Assembly: GCA_017399535.1 (NCBI GenBank)
Contig: JAFQBX010000030.1
Location: 1 to 54,261, forward strand
Direction of reading: 5' to 3'
DNA: 54,261 bases
DNA from: Clostridia bacterium
GTDB lineage: Bacteria; Bacillota; Clostridia; Oscillospirales; Acutalibacteraceae
A model generated the notes under the pieces. That model searched no databases, was not told where the DNA came from, and worked only from the letters and a program-made list of their open reading frames with translations. Shown piece by piece: positions 35,422-43,355 of this stretch (position 1 is the first letter of the stretch; every line of letters begins with the position of its first letter). A program made the translations under genes and the position numbers.

Positions 35422-36807
35422 GTGAACAAGGTCGATTCGTTCTTTAACAGTATAAAGGGTAAAAAGGTCGCTTTTTTAGGCATTGGAAAGAGTAATCTTC
35501 CGCTGATTTATAAATTTTTAGATAGAGGTATAGAGGTATACGCCTGCGACAAGCGTGACGAATCGTCTATTGACGAAAAAACAGTCACCTCGCTAAAATC
35601 AGAAGGTGCGAAATTATTGCTCGGTAATGATTATCTTAAAAATTTAGACGTTGACATTATTTTCAGAACACCGGGAATGAACTATTTTTTGCCCGAACTT
35701 TGCGATGCAAGAAATAATGGCATCGTCGTCACCTCCGAAATGGAAGTGTTCTTTGACCTTTGTCCGTGTAAAACTATTGCTGTAACCGGCTCGGACGGCA
35801 AAACTACTACAACTACACTCATTGCAACCATTTTAAAGGAACAAGGATACAATGTTCATCTCGGCGGAAATATCGGAACTCCCCTGCTTCCGATTATCGA
35901 GCAGGTTGATGAAAATGATATTGCGGTAGTTGAACTCAGCTCATTCCAGCTGATTTCAATGAGAAAAAGCCCCGACATTTCTGTCGTTACCAATGTTGCG
36001 CCCAACCATCTCGACGTGCACAAAACCATGGATGAATATATCGAAGCAAAGAAAAACATTCTCATTCACCAAAACGCTTTTTCGCGCACTATTCTCAATA
36101 TTGACAACGAAATCACAAAATCGTTTGAGACCGACGTCAGAGGCGAAAAGGTGTTTTTCAGCTACAATAACAAGGTCAAGAACGGCGCTTTTCTCGACGG
36201 CGATATAATTTGTTACGCTGATAAAAACGGCGTTACTGAGATTATGAATAAGAAGGAAATCAAGCTTCCCGGAGAGCATAATGTAGAAAATTATCTGACC
36301 GCTATTTCAGCCGTTTGGGGACTCGCCGACATTGACACAATCGTAAAGGTTGCTCGTGAATTTGGCGGAGTTGAACACCGCATCGAATTTGTCCGCGAAC
36401 TTGACGGCGTAAAATATTATAACGATTCAATTGCAACTAGTCCTACTCGAACAATTGCAGGGCTCAAAGCATTTAATCAAAAGTTGATTGTACTTGGCGG
36501 CGGATATGACAAGCATATTCCATTCGAGCCGCTTGCACCCCATGCAATTGAAAAGATTAAAATTCTTATTCTGACAGGTCCTACCGCAAACGCTATCGAA
36601 AAAGCAATCAGAGAATGTGACGGATTTGATAAATGCGGAATGCAAATTATCCACTCAAACAATCTCGAAGAATCGGTGAAAATTGCTCACAAAATGGCGA
36701 AATCAGGCGACATTGTTTCACTTAGTCCCGCATGTGCCAGCTTTGACGCATATCCTAACTTTGAGGAACGCGGAAAGCATTATAAGCAACTCGTAAATTC
36801 ACTTTAA
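35422..36807 (+). CDS. murD: UDP-N-acetylmuramoylalanine--D-glutamate ligase
   Basis: The 461-aa Mur ligase starts at GTG 35422. It has an N-terminal Rossmann domain (VAFLGIGKSNLPLIYKFLDRG), FRTPGMN, the ATP loop VTGSDGKTTTTTLIATIL, NIGTPLLP, VELSSFQL, VTNVAPNHLDVH, LPGEHNVENYLTA, YYNDSIATSPTRTIAGL and SPACASFDAYPNFEERGKHY. The last is diagnostic of MurD. It adds D-Glu to UDP-MurNAc-L-Ala. It leads a five-gene operon whose other members are not cell-wall genes. Confidence 0.97.
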   Translation: MNKVDSFFNSIKGKKVAFLGIGKSNLPLIYKFLDRGIEVYACDKRDESSIDEKTVTSLKSEGAKLLLGNDYLKNLDVDIIFRTPGMNYFLPELCDARNNGIVVTSEMEVFFDLCPCKTIAVTGSDGKTTTTTLIATILKEQGYNVHLGGNIGTPLLPIIEQVDENDIAVVELSSFQLISMRKSPDISVVTNVAPNHLDVHKTMDEYIEAKKNILIHQNAFSRTILNIDNEITKSFETDVRGEKVFFSYNNKVKNGAFLDGDIICYADKNGVTEIMNKKEIKLPGEHNVENYLTAISAVWGLADIDTIVKVAREFGGVEHRIEFVRELDGVKYYNDSIATSPTRTIAGLKAFNQKLIVLGGGYDKHIPFEPLAPHAIEKIKILILTGPTANAIEKAIRECDGFDKCGMQIIHSNNLEESVKIAHKMAKSGDIVSLSPACASFDAYPNFEERGKHYKQLVNSL

Positions 36808-36820
36808 GGAGCTAATAAAA

Positions 36821-37828
36821 ATGGAACTTAAAGAACTTTTAATTAAACTGGCTGACGCTAACGGAGTTTCAGGTCTTGACGATGCACTTGACGTTGCCGA
36901 AAAGGAACTATCACCACTCGGAAAGGTCAGCCGTGATAATATGGGCGGAATAGCCGCAGAAATTAAAGGAAAAAAGGATTATACCATTTTGCTCGATGCA
37001 CATATTGATGAAATCGGTATGATGGTAACCGCAATCGACGACGGGTTTATCCGCGTGGCAAAATGCGGCGGTGTTGACGTCAGGACACTTATCTCGCAGG
37101 AGGTCGTAATACACGGAAAAGAGAATGTTTTCGGTGTATTTTGTTCCATTCCTCCACATCTCAAAAAGGATAGCAACGAGATACCCAATATTGACGAAAT
37201 GGCAATTGATACAGGTCTTTCAAGGGATGAAGCAGAAAAAATTATATCAGTCGGCGACCGCATTTCATTCAGACAGAAGGCAGCTTCGCTCATAGACGAT
37301 AGAATTACGGGAAAATCGCTTGACAATCGCGCGGGATGTGCTGCCGTTATCGAAGCCGCCAAATTGATTTGCGCTGACGGAGAAGCACCCTGTAACATTA
37401 TTGTTTCGCTTTCCGCTCAGGAGGAGCTCGGACTTAGAGGAGCCCGAACCGCCACATACAATTACTTTCCTGACCAAGCAATCGTTGTTGACGTTAGCTT
37501 CGGTGCATTTCAAGGGATTCCTAGCCAAAAGACAGGCAAACTAACAAAAGGACCGATGATTTGCATTTCACCCATCACTGATCGATTTATGACAAACAGC
37601 TTAATAGATATTTGTGAAGAAGAGAATATGCCGTATCAGCGCGAGGTTTGCGGCTCGTCAACAGGCACGAACGCCGATGTTATTTCGGTTACTAAATCAG
37701 GTGTCAGAACTGCACTCATATCCATTCCCCTGCTCAATATGCACACAGCGGCAGAGACAATTTCTATGTTGGACGTCGAAAATACGGCAAAACTTATTGC
37801 CGACTATGTGAGAAAGGCGGTAAAGTAA
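36821..37828 (+). CDS. M42 family metallo-aminopeptidase (copy 1)
   Basis: A 335-aa protein of the M42/TET family. Co-catalytic metal ligands and catalytic Glu are visible: DAHIDEIGMMV (His), SLDNRAGCA (Asp), SAQEELGLRGART (Glu pair), VVDVSFG (Asp) and LLNMHTAAETI (His). It removes N-terminal residues from peptides in the cytoplasm, usually as a 12-subunit tetrahedron. It lies 13 nt after murD and is followed at 1 nt by a paralogue, so the two may form mixed complexes. Confidence 0.93.
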   Translation: MELKELLIKLADANGVSGLDDALDVAEKELSPLGKVSRDNMGGIAAEIKGKKDYTILLDAHIDEIGMMVTAIDDGFIRVAKCGGVDVRTLISQEVVIHGKENVFGVFCSIPPHLKKDSNEIPNIDEMAIDTGLSRDEAEKIISVGDRISFRQKAASLIDDRITGKSLDNRAGCAAVIEAAKLICADGEAPCNIIVSLSAQEELGLRGARTATYNYFPDQAIVVDVSFGAFQGIPSQKTGKLTKGPMICISPITDRFMTNSLIDICEEENMPYQREVCGSSTGTNADVISVTKSGVRTALISIPLLNMHTAAETISMLDVENTAKLIADYVRKAVK

Positions 37829-37829
37829 T

Positions 37830-38849
37830 ATGCTGAATAATTTAAAAGAACTCTGCCTTTTGAACGGCGTTTCGGGAAACGAAGGCAAGGTAGCAGAATA
37901 TATCGTAAACGAAATCGCCCCTTATGCCGAATGCTATATTGACCCGCTTGGAAACGTTATTGCTCACAAAAAAGGAGCTTCAACATCAAAAAAGCGTGTT
38001 TTATTTGATGCACACATGGACGAGGTTGGACTCATTATCACAGATATTAAGGACAACGGAATGCTCACTTTTTCCTGCGTTGGCGGAATAAATACCGAGG
38101 TTTTACTTGCAAAACGAGTAAAAATCGGAGACATTTACGGTGTCATTTGCGTAAAGCCGATTCACATGCTTTCAGACGATGAAAAAAAGAAACTACCCGA
38201 TAAAGACGGTCTTTTGATTGATATCGGCGCATTATCAAAGGATGAAGCTGAAAAATATATCGAAATCGGCAATGTAGCAGTTTTCGATAGCGATTATGTT
38301 GAATTTGGCGACAATAAAATTAAGGCAAAGGCAATTGACGACCGACTCGGTTGTGCCATTTTGATTGATATAATTAAGTCTGATTTGCCGTTTGATGCGT
38401 GGTTCAGTTTCACTGTTCAGGAGGAGGTCGGACTTCGCGGAGCAAAAACGGCTACATTCAGCGTCGACCCCGATTTTGCCATCGCTATCGAGGCAACAAC
38501 CGCCTGCGATATTATCGACACGCCCGAAAACAAGTCGGTTTGCAAATTAAACGAAGGTGCGGTTGTTTCCTTCATGGACGGCTCAACACTGTACGAAAAG
38601 CAGCTTTTTGATGCGGCAATAAGCACCGCAAATAATATTGGTAAAAAAATCCAGGTGAAACGCGGAACGTCCGGCGGTAACAACGCCGGTGCAATCCACT
38701 TAGCAAAAAGCGGAGTTCGTACTGTTTCGCTTTCTATCCCCTGCCGCTATCTACATTCACCCGAATGTGTGATTGATAAGAGGGACATTGAATCGGTAAG
38801 GGATATTGCAGTCGGCCTTTTTGAGCAAATGGCTGATGACAAAATATGA
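37830..38849 (+). CDS. M42 family metallo-aminopeptidase (copy 2)
   Basis: A 339-aa paralogue of the preceding gene with all metal ligands: DAHMDEVGLII, AIDDRLGCAIL, TVQEEVGLRGAKTATFS, AIEATTACDI (Glu as the distal ligand where copy 1 has Asp) and CRYLHSPECV. The Asp/Glu difference at the distal ligand suggests different specificity, as between glutamyl/aspartyl and broad aminopeptidases of the family. Its stop overlaps the next start by 4 nt. Confidence 0.93.
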   Translation: MLNNLKELCLLNGVSGNEGKVAEYIVNEIAPYAECYIDPLGNVIAHKKGASTSKKRVLFDAHMDEVGLIITDIKDNGMLTFSCVGGINTEVLLAKRVKIGDIYGVICVKPIHMLSDDEKKKLPDKDGLLIDIGALSKDEAEKYIEIGNVAVFDSDYVEFGDNKIKAKAIDDRLGCAILIDIIKSDLPFDAWFSFTVQEEVGLRGAKTATFSVDPDFAIAIEATTACDIIDTPENKSVCKLNEGAVVSFMDGSTLYEKQLFDAAISTANNIGKKIQVKRGTSGGNNAGAIHLAKSGVRTVSLSIPCRYLHSPECVIDKRDIESVRDIAVGLFEQMADDKI

Positions 38850-39532
38850 TTAAATTGCTAGATGGCGAATTACCCGTTTTTCCTGTGTCAGCAGGTCTGG
38901 TAAGAATACAGTCGCTATATCGCTCTTATGGGACAAGCTTTGATTTTTTGCGCTTTTATTACCAAATTATTGACGACAAAATCACTGCTATCATGTCCAT
39001 AATGGATGACAACGCTACCCTCGTTGACGTTAATGCCGACTATGACGAAATTGTCGATTTTTTATCAGTTATCGGTGCCAAAACGGTTTATTCAGAAAGT
39101 AAATTGCCACTCGAAATAATTGATAAAGGATACGTTGTTAACAAATTGGTTATGCCAACCGAGGTTGAGTTAAAGGAATGTAAATTATCAAACGTTTACA
39201 ATATTATGTCAACCTCGTTTCCCCTTCCCGATTTTGATACCTGGTATCCTGATATGTCACACAGAATAAGACATAACGGTGCAGTTGCCTTATCAAATAA
39301 ATATGGTGCAGCAATCGGATTAAAGGGCGACAACAACGCACTTATCAGCGGAATTTGTATCGATAAAAACGCACGAAATAAAGAGCATGGAAGTCAATTG
39401 TTGCAAGAGCTTATCGACAATCTTTCATCAAGCGAAATTTACGCTTTGGTTGATACAAACGGGCCAATTGACTTTTATACAAAAAACGGATTCAGCATAG
39501 TTTCTGAATTCAGTACATACAAGGTGAAATAA
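38846..39532 (+). CDS. GNAT family N-acetyltransferase
   Basis: The 228-aa protein has a C-terminal GNAT core: ALISGICIDKNARNKEHGSQLLQELIDNL (CoA-binding motif, here NKEHGSQLL) and YALVDTNGPIDFYTKNGFSIVSEF. The N-terminal 120 residues are less clear and may be a second, degenerate GNAT fold. Substrate unknown. It overlaps the M42 gene (ATGA) and the next gene (TAATG). Confidence 0.75.
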   Translation: MIKLLDGELPVFPVSAGLVRIQSLYRSYGTSFDFLRFYYQIIDDKITAIMSIMDDNATLVDVNADYDEIVDFLSVIGAKTVYSESKLPLEIIDKGYVVNKLVMPTEVELKECKLSNVYNIMSTSFPLPDFDTWYPDMSHRIRHNGAVALSNKYGAAIGLKGDNNALISGICIDKNARNKEHGSQLLQELIDNLSSSEIYALVDTNGPIDFYTKNGFSIVSEFSTYKVK

Positions 39533-40785
39533 TGGAACAGAACTTTTTTAAAATCAGCGACAGCATAAAAGAATGCGATAAAAAAGCATTGGAATTATGT
39601 AAACAAAAATTTAACGAAATTGGCGAAATTACAGAATACAATCAAGTAAAAATGTTGTCGGCGTTCATTAAAAACGGAGTAAGTGAAGCGCATTTTTCGG
39701 GTTCAACAGGTTACGGCTACGGCGACCGAGGTCGAGATACGCTTGACCGCGTTTTTGCCGACGCTGTCGGAGCCGAAAGTGCTATTATCAGACATAATTT
39801 TGTATGCGGAACCCACGCTCTCACAGTTGCTCTTTTCGGAATGCTGCGCCCAAATGATACCATGCTTTGCGTTACGGGGCGTCCGTACGATACACTCGTT
39901 GGCGTTATAGGAATTGATAAGGTAACCGACGGTTCACTTCGCGAATACGGCATAAATTATGAGCAGGTTGACCTTGTTGACGGCGAGGTGGATATTGACT
40001 CTGTCGTTGAACGGCTCAAAACCAAATTCTATAAAATGGCGTATATTCAACGTTCATGCGGCTATGCGGTCAGACGACCGCTTGGCACCGATGATATCGA
40101 AAAAATCGCAAAAGCGGTAAAATTGGTTTCGCCTGATACGATTGTTATGGTTGATAACTGCTACGGTGAATTTGTTGAAACACGTGAGCCGACCGAATGC
40201 GGTGCCGATATTATGGCGGGTTCTCTTATCAAAAATCCTGGCGGTGCAATTGCTCCAACCGGCGGCTATATTGCGGGGAAAGCTACCCTTGTCGAACAAT
40301 GCGCAAATAGACTTACAGTGCCGGGAATCGGCGGCGAAGTCGGCGCAACGCTCGGTACCAATCGCGAGCTGTATATGGGGCTTTTCAGCGCACCGCACGT
40401 TGTCGGTGAAGCGCTCAAAACAGCCGTTTATGCCGCCGCGCTACTCGAAATAATGGGATACGAAACATATCCTAAATACAACGAAAAACGCGCCGATATC
40501 ATTCAAACCGTCACCCTCGGCGATCCGCAAAAGGTTATAGATTTCTGTAAAGGAATGCAATCAGGTGCACCTGTTGATTCGTATGTTGTACCTGAACCAT
40601 GGGCAATGCCGGGATACGACTGCGACGTTATTATGGCTGCCGGCGCATTCACTCTCGGCGCTTCAATTGAGCTTTCATGCGATGCACCGCTGAGAGAACC
40701 GTACGCAGTATGGATGCAGGGCGGAATAAACTTTCACAGCGCAAAAATGGGTATTCTGCTCGCTGTCGATTCAATGAACAAATAA
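39532..40785 (+). CDS. Methionine gamma-lyase family / aluminium-resistance-type PLP protein
   Basis: A 417-aa PLP fold type I protein of the YnbB family: SGSTGYGYGDRGRDTLDRVFADAVGAE, IIRHNFVCGTHALTVALFGMLRP, VTGRPYDTLVGVIG, YIQRSCGYAVRRPL, MVDNCYGEFVE, the PLP lysine in MAGSLIKNPGGAIAPTGGYIAG, and GEVGATLGTNRELYMG. Members are annotated as methionine gamma-lyase-like or aluminium resistance; the real substrate is uncertain. It is the last gene of the murD operon, followed by a strong terminator. Confidence 0.9.
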   Translation: MEQNFFKISDSIKECDKKALELCKQKFNEIGEITEYNQVKMLSAFIKNGVSEAHFSGSTGYGYGDRGRDTLDRVFADAVGAESAIIRHNFVCGTHALTVALFGMLRPNDTMLCVTGRPYDTLVGVIGIDKVTDGSLREYGINYEQVDLVDGEVDIDSVVERLKTKFYKMAYIQRSCGYAVRRPLGTDDIEKIAKAVKLVSPDTIVMVDNCYGEFVETREPTECGADIMAGSLIKNPGGAIAPTGGYIAGKATLVEQCANRLTVPGIGGEVGATLGTNRELYMGLFSAPHVVGEALKTAVYAAALLEIMGYETYPKYNEKRADIIQTVTLGDPQKVIDFCKGMQSGAPVDSYVVPEPWAMPGYDCDVIMAAGAFTLGASIELSCDAPLREPYAVWMQGGINFHSAKMGILLAVDSMNK

Positions 40786-40790
40786 TCATA

Positions 40791-40827
40791 ATGGGGCGTC
40801 AATTCACAATGACGCCCCATTTTTTTA
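40791..40827. terminator. Terminator shared by PLP-lyase and amidase genes
   Basis: ATGGGGCGTCA (40791-40801) pairs perfectly with TGACGCCCCAT (40810-40820), followed by a run of T that overlaps the stop of the convergent gene. Confidence 0.9.
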
Positions 40828-41547
40828 ATTATACTTATCAAGAATTCGATTTATGTCCCTTCGCAACATATTATACTTTTCTCGCATTTCATTAAGTTCC
40901 TCTTGCGAATCCTCAAATAAATCCTGTAACTGCTCACAGGTCGCATCAACTTCATCGTCAGCGCCCATTCCCGATTGTAGCATTCCCGTATCAGAAACGC
41001 CCGGTTCGAGTCCTACCCCCTGTGGATAAACAAAAGGTATTCCAAAATATTTACAAAAGCCCCTTGCGGTAAGCTCAGCAAATGTTTGCATACGGACATG
41101 AAAAAGTGTAGCATCATCAATATTGTCGTGGAACACAATTTCATCATAAACACATGGGCTTGTCGAATACCTGATTTCGTAAAGACTGCGATTCTGATTA
41201 ACGTATATGGGATTCGGATAAACCTGCTCACGAAACTCCTTTATATCCTCGGCGCATTGATAGGCCGGCGACGACATAACAGCATTATAAACGAGTAAAA
41301 CCGAATATCTCGTTTTACCATCAAAGGCGTTTGTGTGGCAAGCATAATGTATATCAGGATTCCACGCGTTTGACTCGGCAACAGCTTCCTGAAAGCTCTT
41401 ATTTCTATTCCTCTTGTATTCAATACCGCAAGCATCAAAATACCGTTCTAATATGTCCGCATACTCCTGACAATGATCTTTTTCCGTATCACCGTATTCG
41501 CATAAATTATACTGCTGAACACTAGGTGAAATATATACCTTTGGCAT
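40825..41547 (-). CDS. N-acetylmuramoyl-L-alanine amidase-like protein, probably sporulation-linked
   Basis: A 240-aa protein without signal peptide. The core resembles Amidase_3: VYISPSVQQYNLCEYGDTE, EYADILERYFDACGIEYKRNRN, AVAESNAWNPDIHYACHTNAF (equivalent of the S.HANA zinc site) and CVYDEIVFHDN (equivalent of the late E..F..N). The usual first GHGG motif is not present, so the metal site is altered or the protein divergent. The C-terminal 50 residues are an acidic coiled coil. Upstream lies a sigma-K-like promoter. Bacillus CwlC/CwlH, mother-cell lysis amidases of about 250 aa controlled by sigma-K, offer a parallel. GGAGGTG precedes ATG 41547. Confidence 0.65.
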   Translation of the reverse strand: MPKVYISPSVQQYNLCEYGDTEKDHCQEYADILERYFDACGIEYKRNRNKSFQEAVAESNAWNPDIHYACHTNAFDGKTRYSVLLVYNAVMSSPAYQCAEDIKEFREQVYPNPIYVNQNRSLYEIRYSTSPCVYDEIVFHDNIDDATLFHVRMQTFAELTARGFCKYFGIPFVYPQGVGLEPGVSDTGMLQSGMGADDEVDATCEQLQDLFEDSQEELNEMREKYNMLRRDINRILDKYN

Positions 41548-41568
41548 TTAAAAATACACCTCCAAAGT

Positions 41569-41595
41569 TATTGTATGAATAAAGAAAAATTATGT
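41569..41595 (-). promoter_or_regulatory. Sigma-K (or sigma-E)-like promoter of the amidase gene
   Basis: Minus-strand AC (41595-41594), 16 nt, CATACAATA (41577-41569). This matches the sigma-K pattern AC-N16-CATAnnnTA exactly, and the -10 also matches the sigma-E CATACAnT. No sigma-A promoter is evident. Confidence 0.5.
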
Positions 41596-41627
41596 CACTA
41601 ATAAGCGCCAATTAAAAATTTATTATA

Positions 41628-41656
41628 TTGAAAAATTATATATATTATGTTATATT
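41628..41656 (+). promoter_or_regulatory. Promoter of the SGNH/BIG2 gene triplet
   Basis: TTGAAA (41628-41633), 17 nt, TATATT (41651-41656); then TTTGGAGG and ATG 41685. It is divergent from the amidase promoter in a very AT-rich region. Confidence 0.55.
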
Positions 41657-41684
41657 TATATAGAATAACCTTTGGAGGCATATT

Positions 41685-43334
41685 ATGAATAAAACGCTGA
41701 AAATTTTATCGTTAATTATGTGCTTAGTGATTTTGATTGGAGTAATTTGTTCCTGCGGCGGGGATGATAAAGGCGGCTCATCAGGCGACGCTAATAGCAA
41801 CTCTGACGCTAATTTAACCAATTCAACATCCGACGGATCTTCAGAAACTGAATCAGAGGTGATTGATACGCGTTACCGTGCAACCAGAGAGAAAAAGGAT
41901 GATAAGTTTAAATACAAGAACGTAAAAATCTCCTGCATAGGCGATTCCATCACGCAAGGAGTTTACTTCCCCGGTACATACCGCTACTATTTGTACGAAT
42001 ATCTGTATTCAAACGGTGCAACATTTTCGATGGTCGGTACAAGAATGTCGACAACCGATTACCGCTTACCCGAGAGATATATGGGACACAGCGGCTACGG
42101 CGGATGGAAGATTGCTCAAATTACCGAAGCGATGGCAAACTTTGTTGAGTGTGACGCTGACATTTATACCTTTATGATAGGTGTCAACGATTATCTAGGT
42201 GGTGAAGACATCGCAAATATTCCAAATAGATATCGTGAAATGCTTGACGCTCTACTCAAATTAAAGCCCAAAGCCACAGTTTATTGCTGTTCTATCGCCC
42301 CGACGAGAGAAAAGGTTAATGGCGATAACTTTGAACTTAACAAACAATTACCCACAATTTGCAACGAATATCAGGATAAGGGCTTCAATGTATATCACAT
42401 CGATACATTCAATTTAGACGGCTGGAAAGAAAATGACTGTTTCTATGAAAAGGATACCGTCCATCCTAACGAATACGGAAACAAGACTATCGGATATGCA
42501 ATCGGCGACTCAATCCTCGACTATGTGCTCGAAATCAATGACAAAGGTGACAATTCAGCAAAATTAAGCAAAAAAGTTACCGGTATTTCGGTGAATAAAA
42601 GCGAAATCGCCCTCGAAGCTTTGGAAGCAACTACTGTAAAAGCAACCGTTTCCCCTTCCGATGCTGAGGTTTTCACAGTATTGTGGAGTTCAAGCGATCC
42701 AAAAATTGCGACAGTAAGCAACAGCGGCAGAATCAGAGGAATCAAAAAAGGTACGGCAACCATTACAGCAAAATCGCTTGACGGCGGATTTGAGCAAAAT
42801 ATTAAAGTAACAGTTACTGCTGCTCCAAAGGTGGAAGCAACCGAAATTTTCAGAGATTTTTATGGCAGTCAAGATATTTGGGAGGGCGACACCGATATTG
42901 TCAAGAGCGGTTTAAGTACCTGGTTCCCTGGTGAAGCATACACAATTACAACCAAGGAAAGTTTTGATGCATCAAATGGGTTCCTTCTCCACTTTACATA
43001 CTCAATAAACAATAATACCGACTTAATTATGCCGAATAATTATACCTCATATTCGTACGGCGGATTCTCTGTAAAAATCAAGGATTGTGCAAAGGAGCTT
43101 GAACTTTACAAGGATGATAAGCTTATCGGCTCGTACAAGAATGTAGGACTCAATCCCGAAATGGCGGTGTATCAGCTTGAATATCGCGATGGTAAAGCAA
43201 CCCTTATTTACGCCGGCGAAAAGGTTATCACCGCAAAGGCAAGCAAACCGTCAACAACTCCCATCAGCATTACAACATCTGAAACAGGACGCTGTATTTA
43301 TGCTACAAACATCAGTCTAAAAAAATTTAACTAA
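41685..43334 (+). CDS. SGNH/GDSL hydrolase lipoprotein with BIG2 domain (copy 1)
   Basis: The 549-aa lipoprotein has a signal peptide with lipobox ICSC (C24), a Ser/Asn/Asp-rich linker, then DTRYRATR (61-68) and a conserved FKYKNV lead into the SGNH fold: GDSITQG (S88), GYGGWK (Gly block), IGVNDY (N168) and DTVHPNEYG (D257, H260). A BIG2 Ig-like domain follows at about 298-383 (LWSSSDPKIATVSNSGRI) and a C-terminal beta-rich domain of about 160 residues (WEGDTDIVKSG, STWFPGEAY). It is probably a surface esterase or deacetylase on a polysaccharide, substrate unknown. First of three tandem paralogues. Confidence 0.88.
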   Translation: MNKTLKILSLIMCLVILIGVICSCGGDDKGGSSGDANSNSDANLTNSTSDGSSETESEVIDTRYRATREKKDDKFKYKNVKISCIGDSITQGVYFPGTYRYYLYEYLYSNGATFSMVGTRMSTTDYRLPERYMGHSGYGGWKIAQITEAMANFVECDADIYTFMIGVNDYLGGEDIANIPNRYREMLDALLKLKPKATVYCCSIAPTREKVNGDNFELNKQLPTICNEYQDKGFNVYHIDTFNLDGWKENDCFYEKDTVHPNEYGNKTIGYAIGDSILDYVLEINDKGDNSAKLSKKVTGISVNKSEIALEALEATTVKATVSPSDAEVFTVLWSSSDPKIATVSNSGRIRGIKKGTATITAKSLDGGFEQNIKVTVTAAPKVEATEIFRDFYGSQDIWEGDTDIVKSGLSTWFPGEAYTITTKESFDASNGFLLHFTYSINNNTDLIMPNNYTSYSYGGFSVKIKDCAKELELYKDDKLIGSYKNVGLNPEMAVYQLEYRDGKATLIYAGEKVITAKASKPSTTPISITTSETGRCIYATNISLKKFN

Positions 43335-43355
43335 TTAGACAAGGAGATAATTAAA

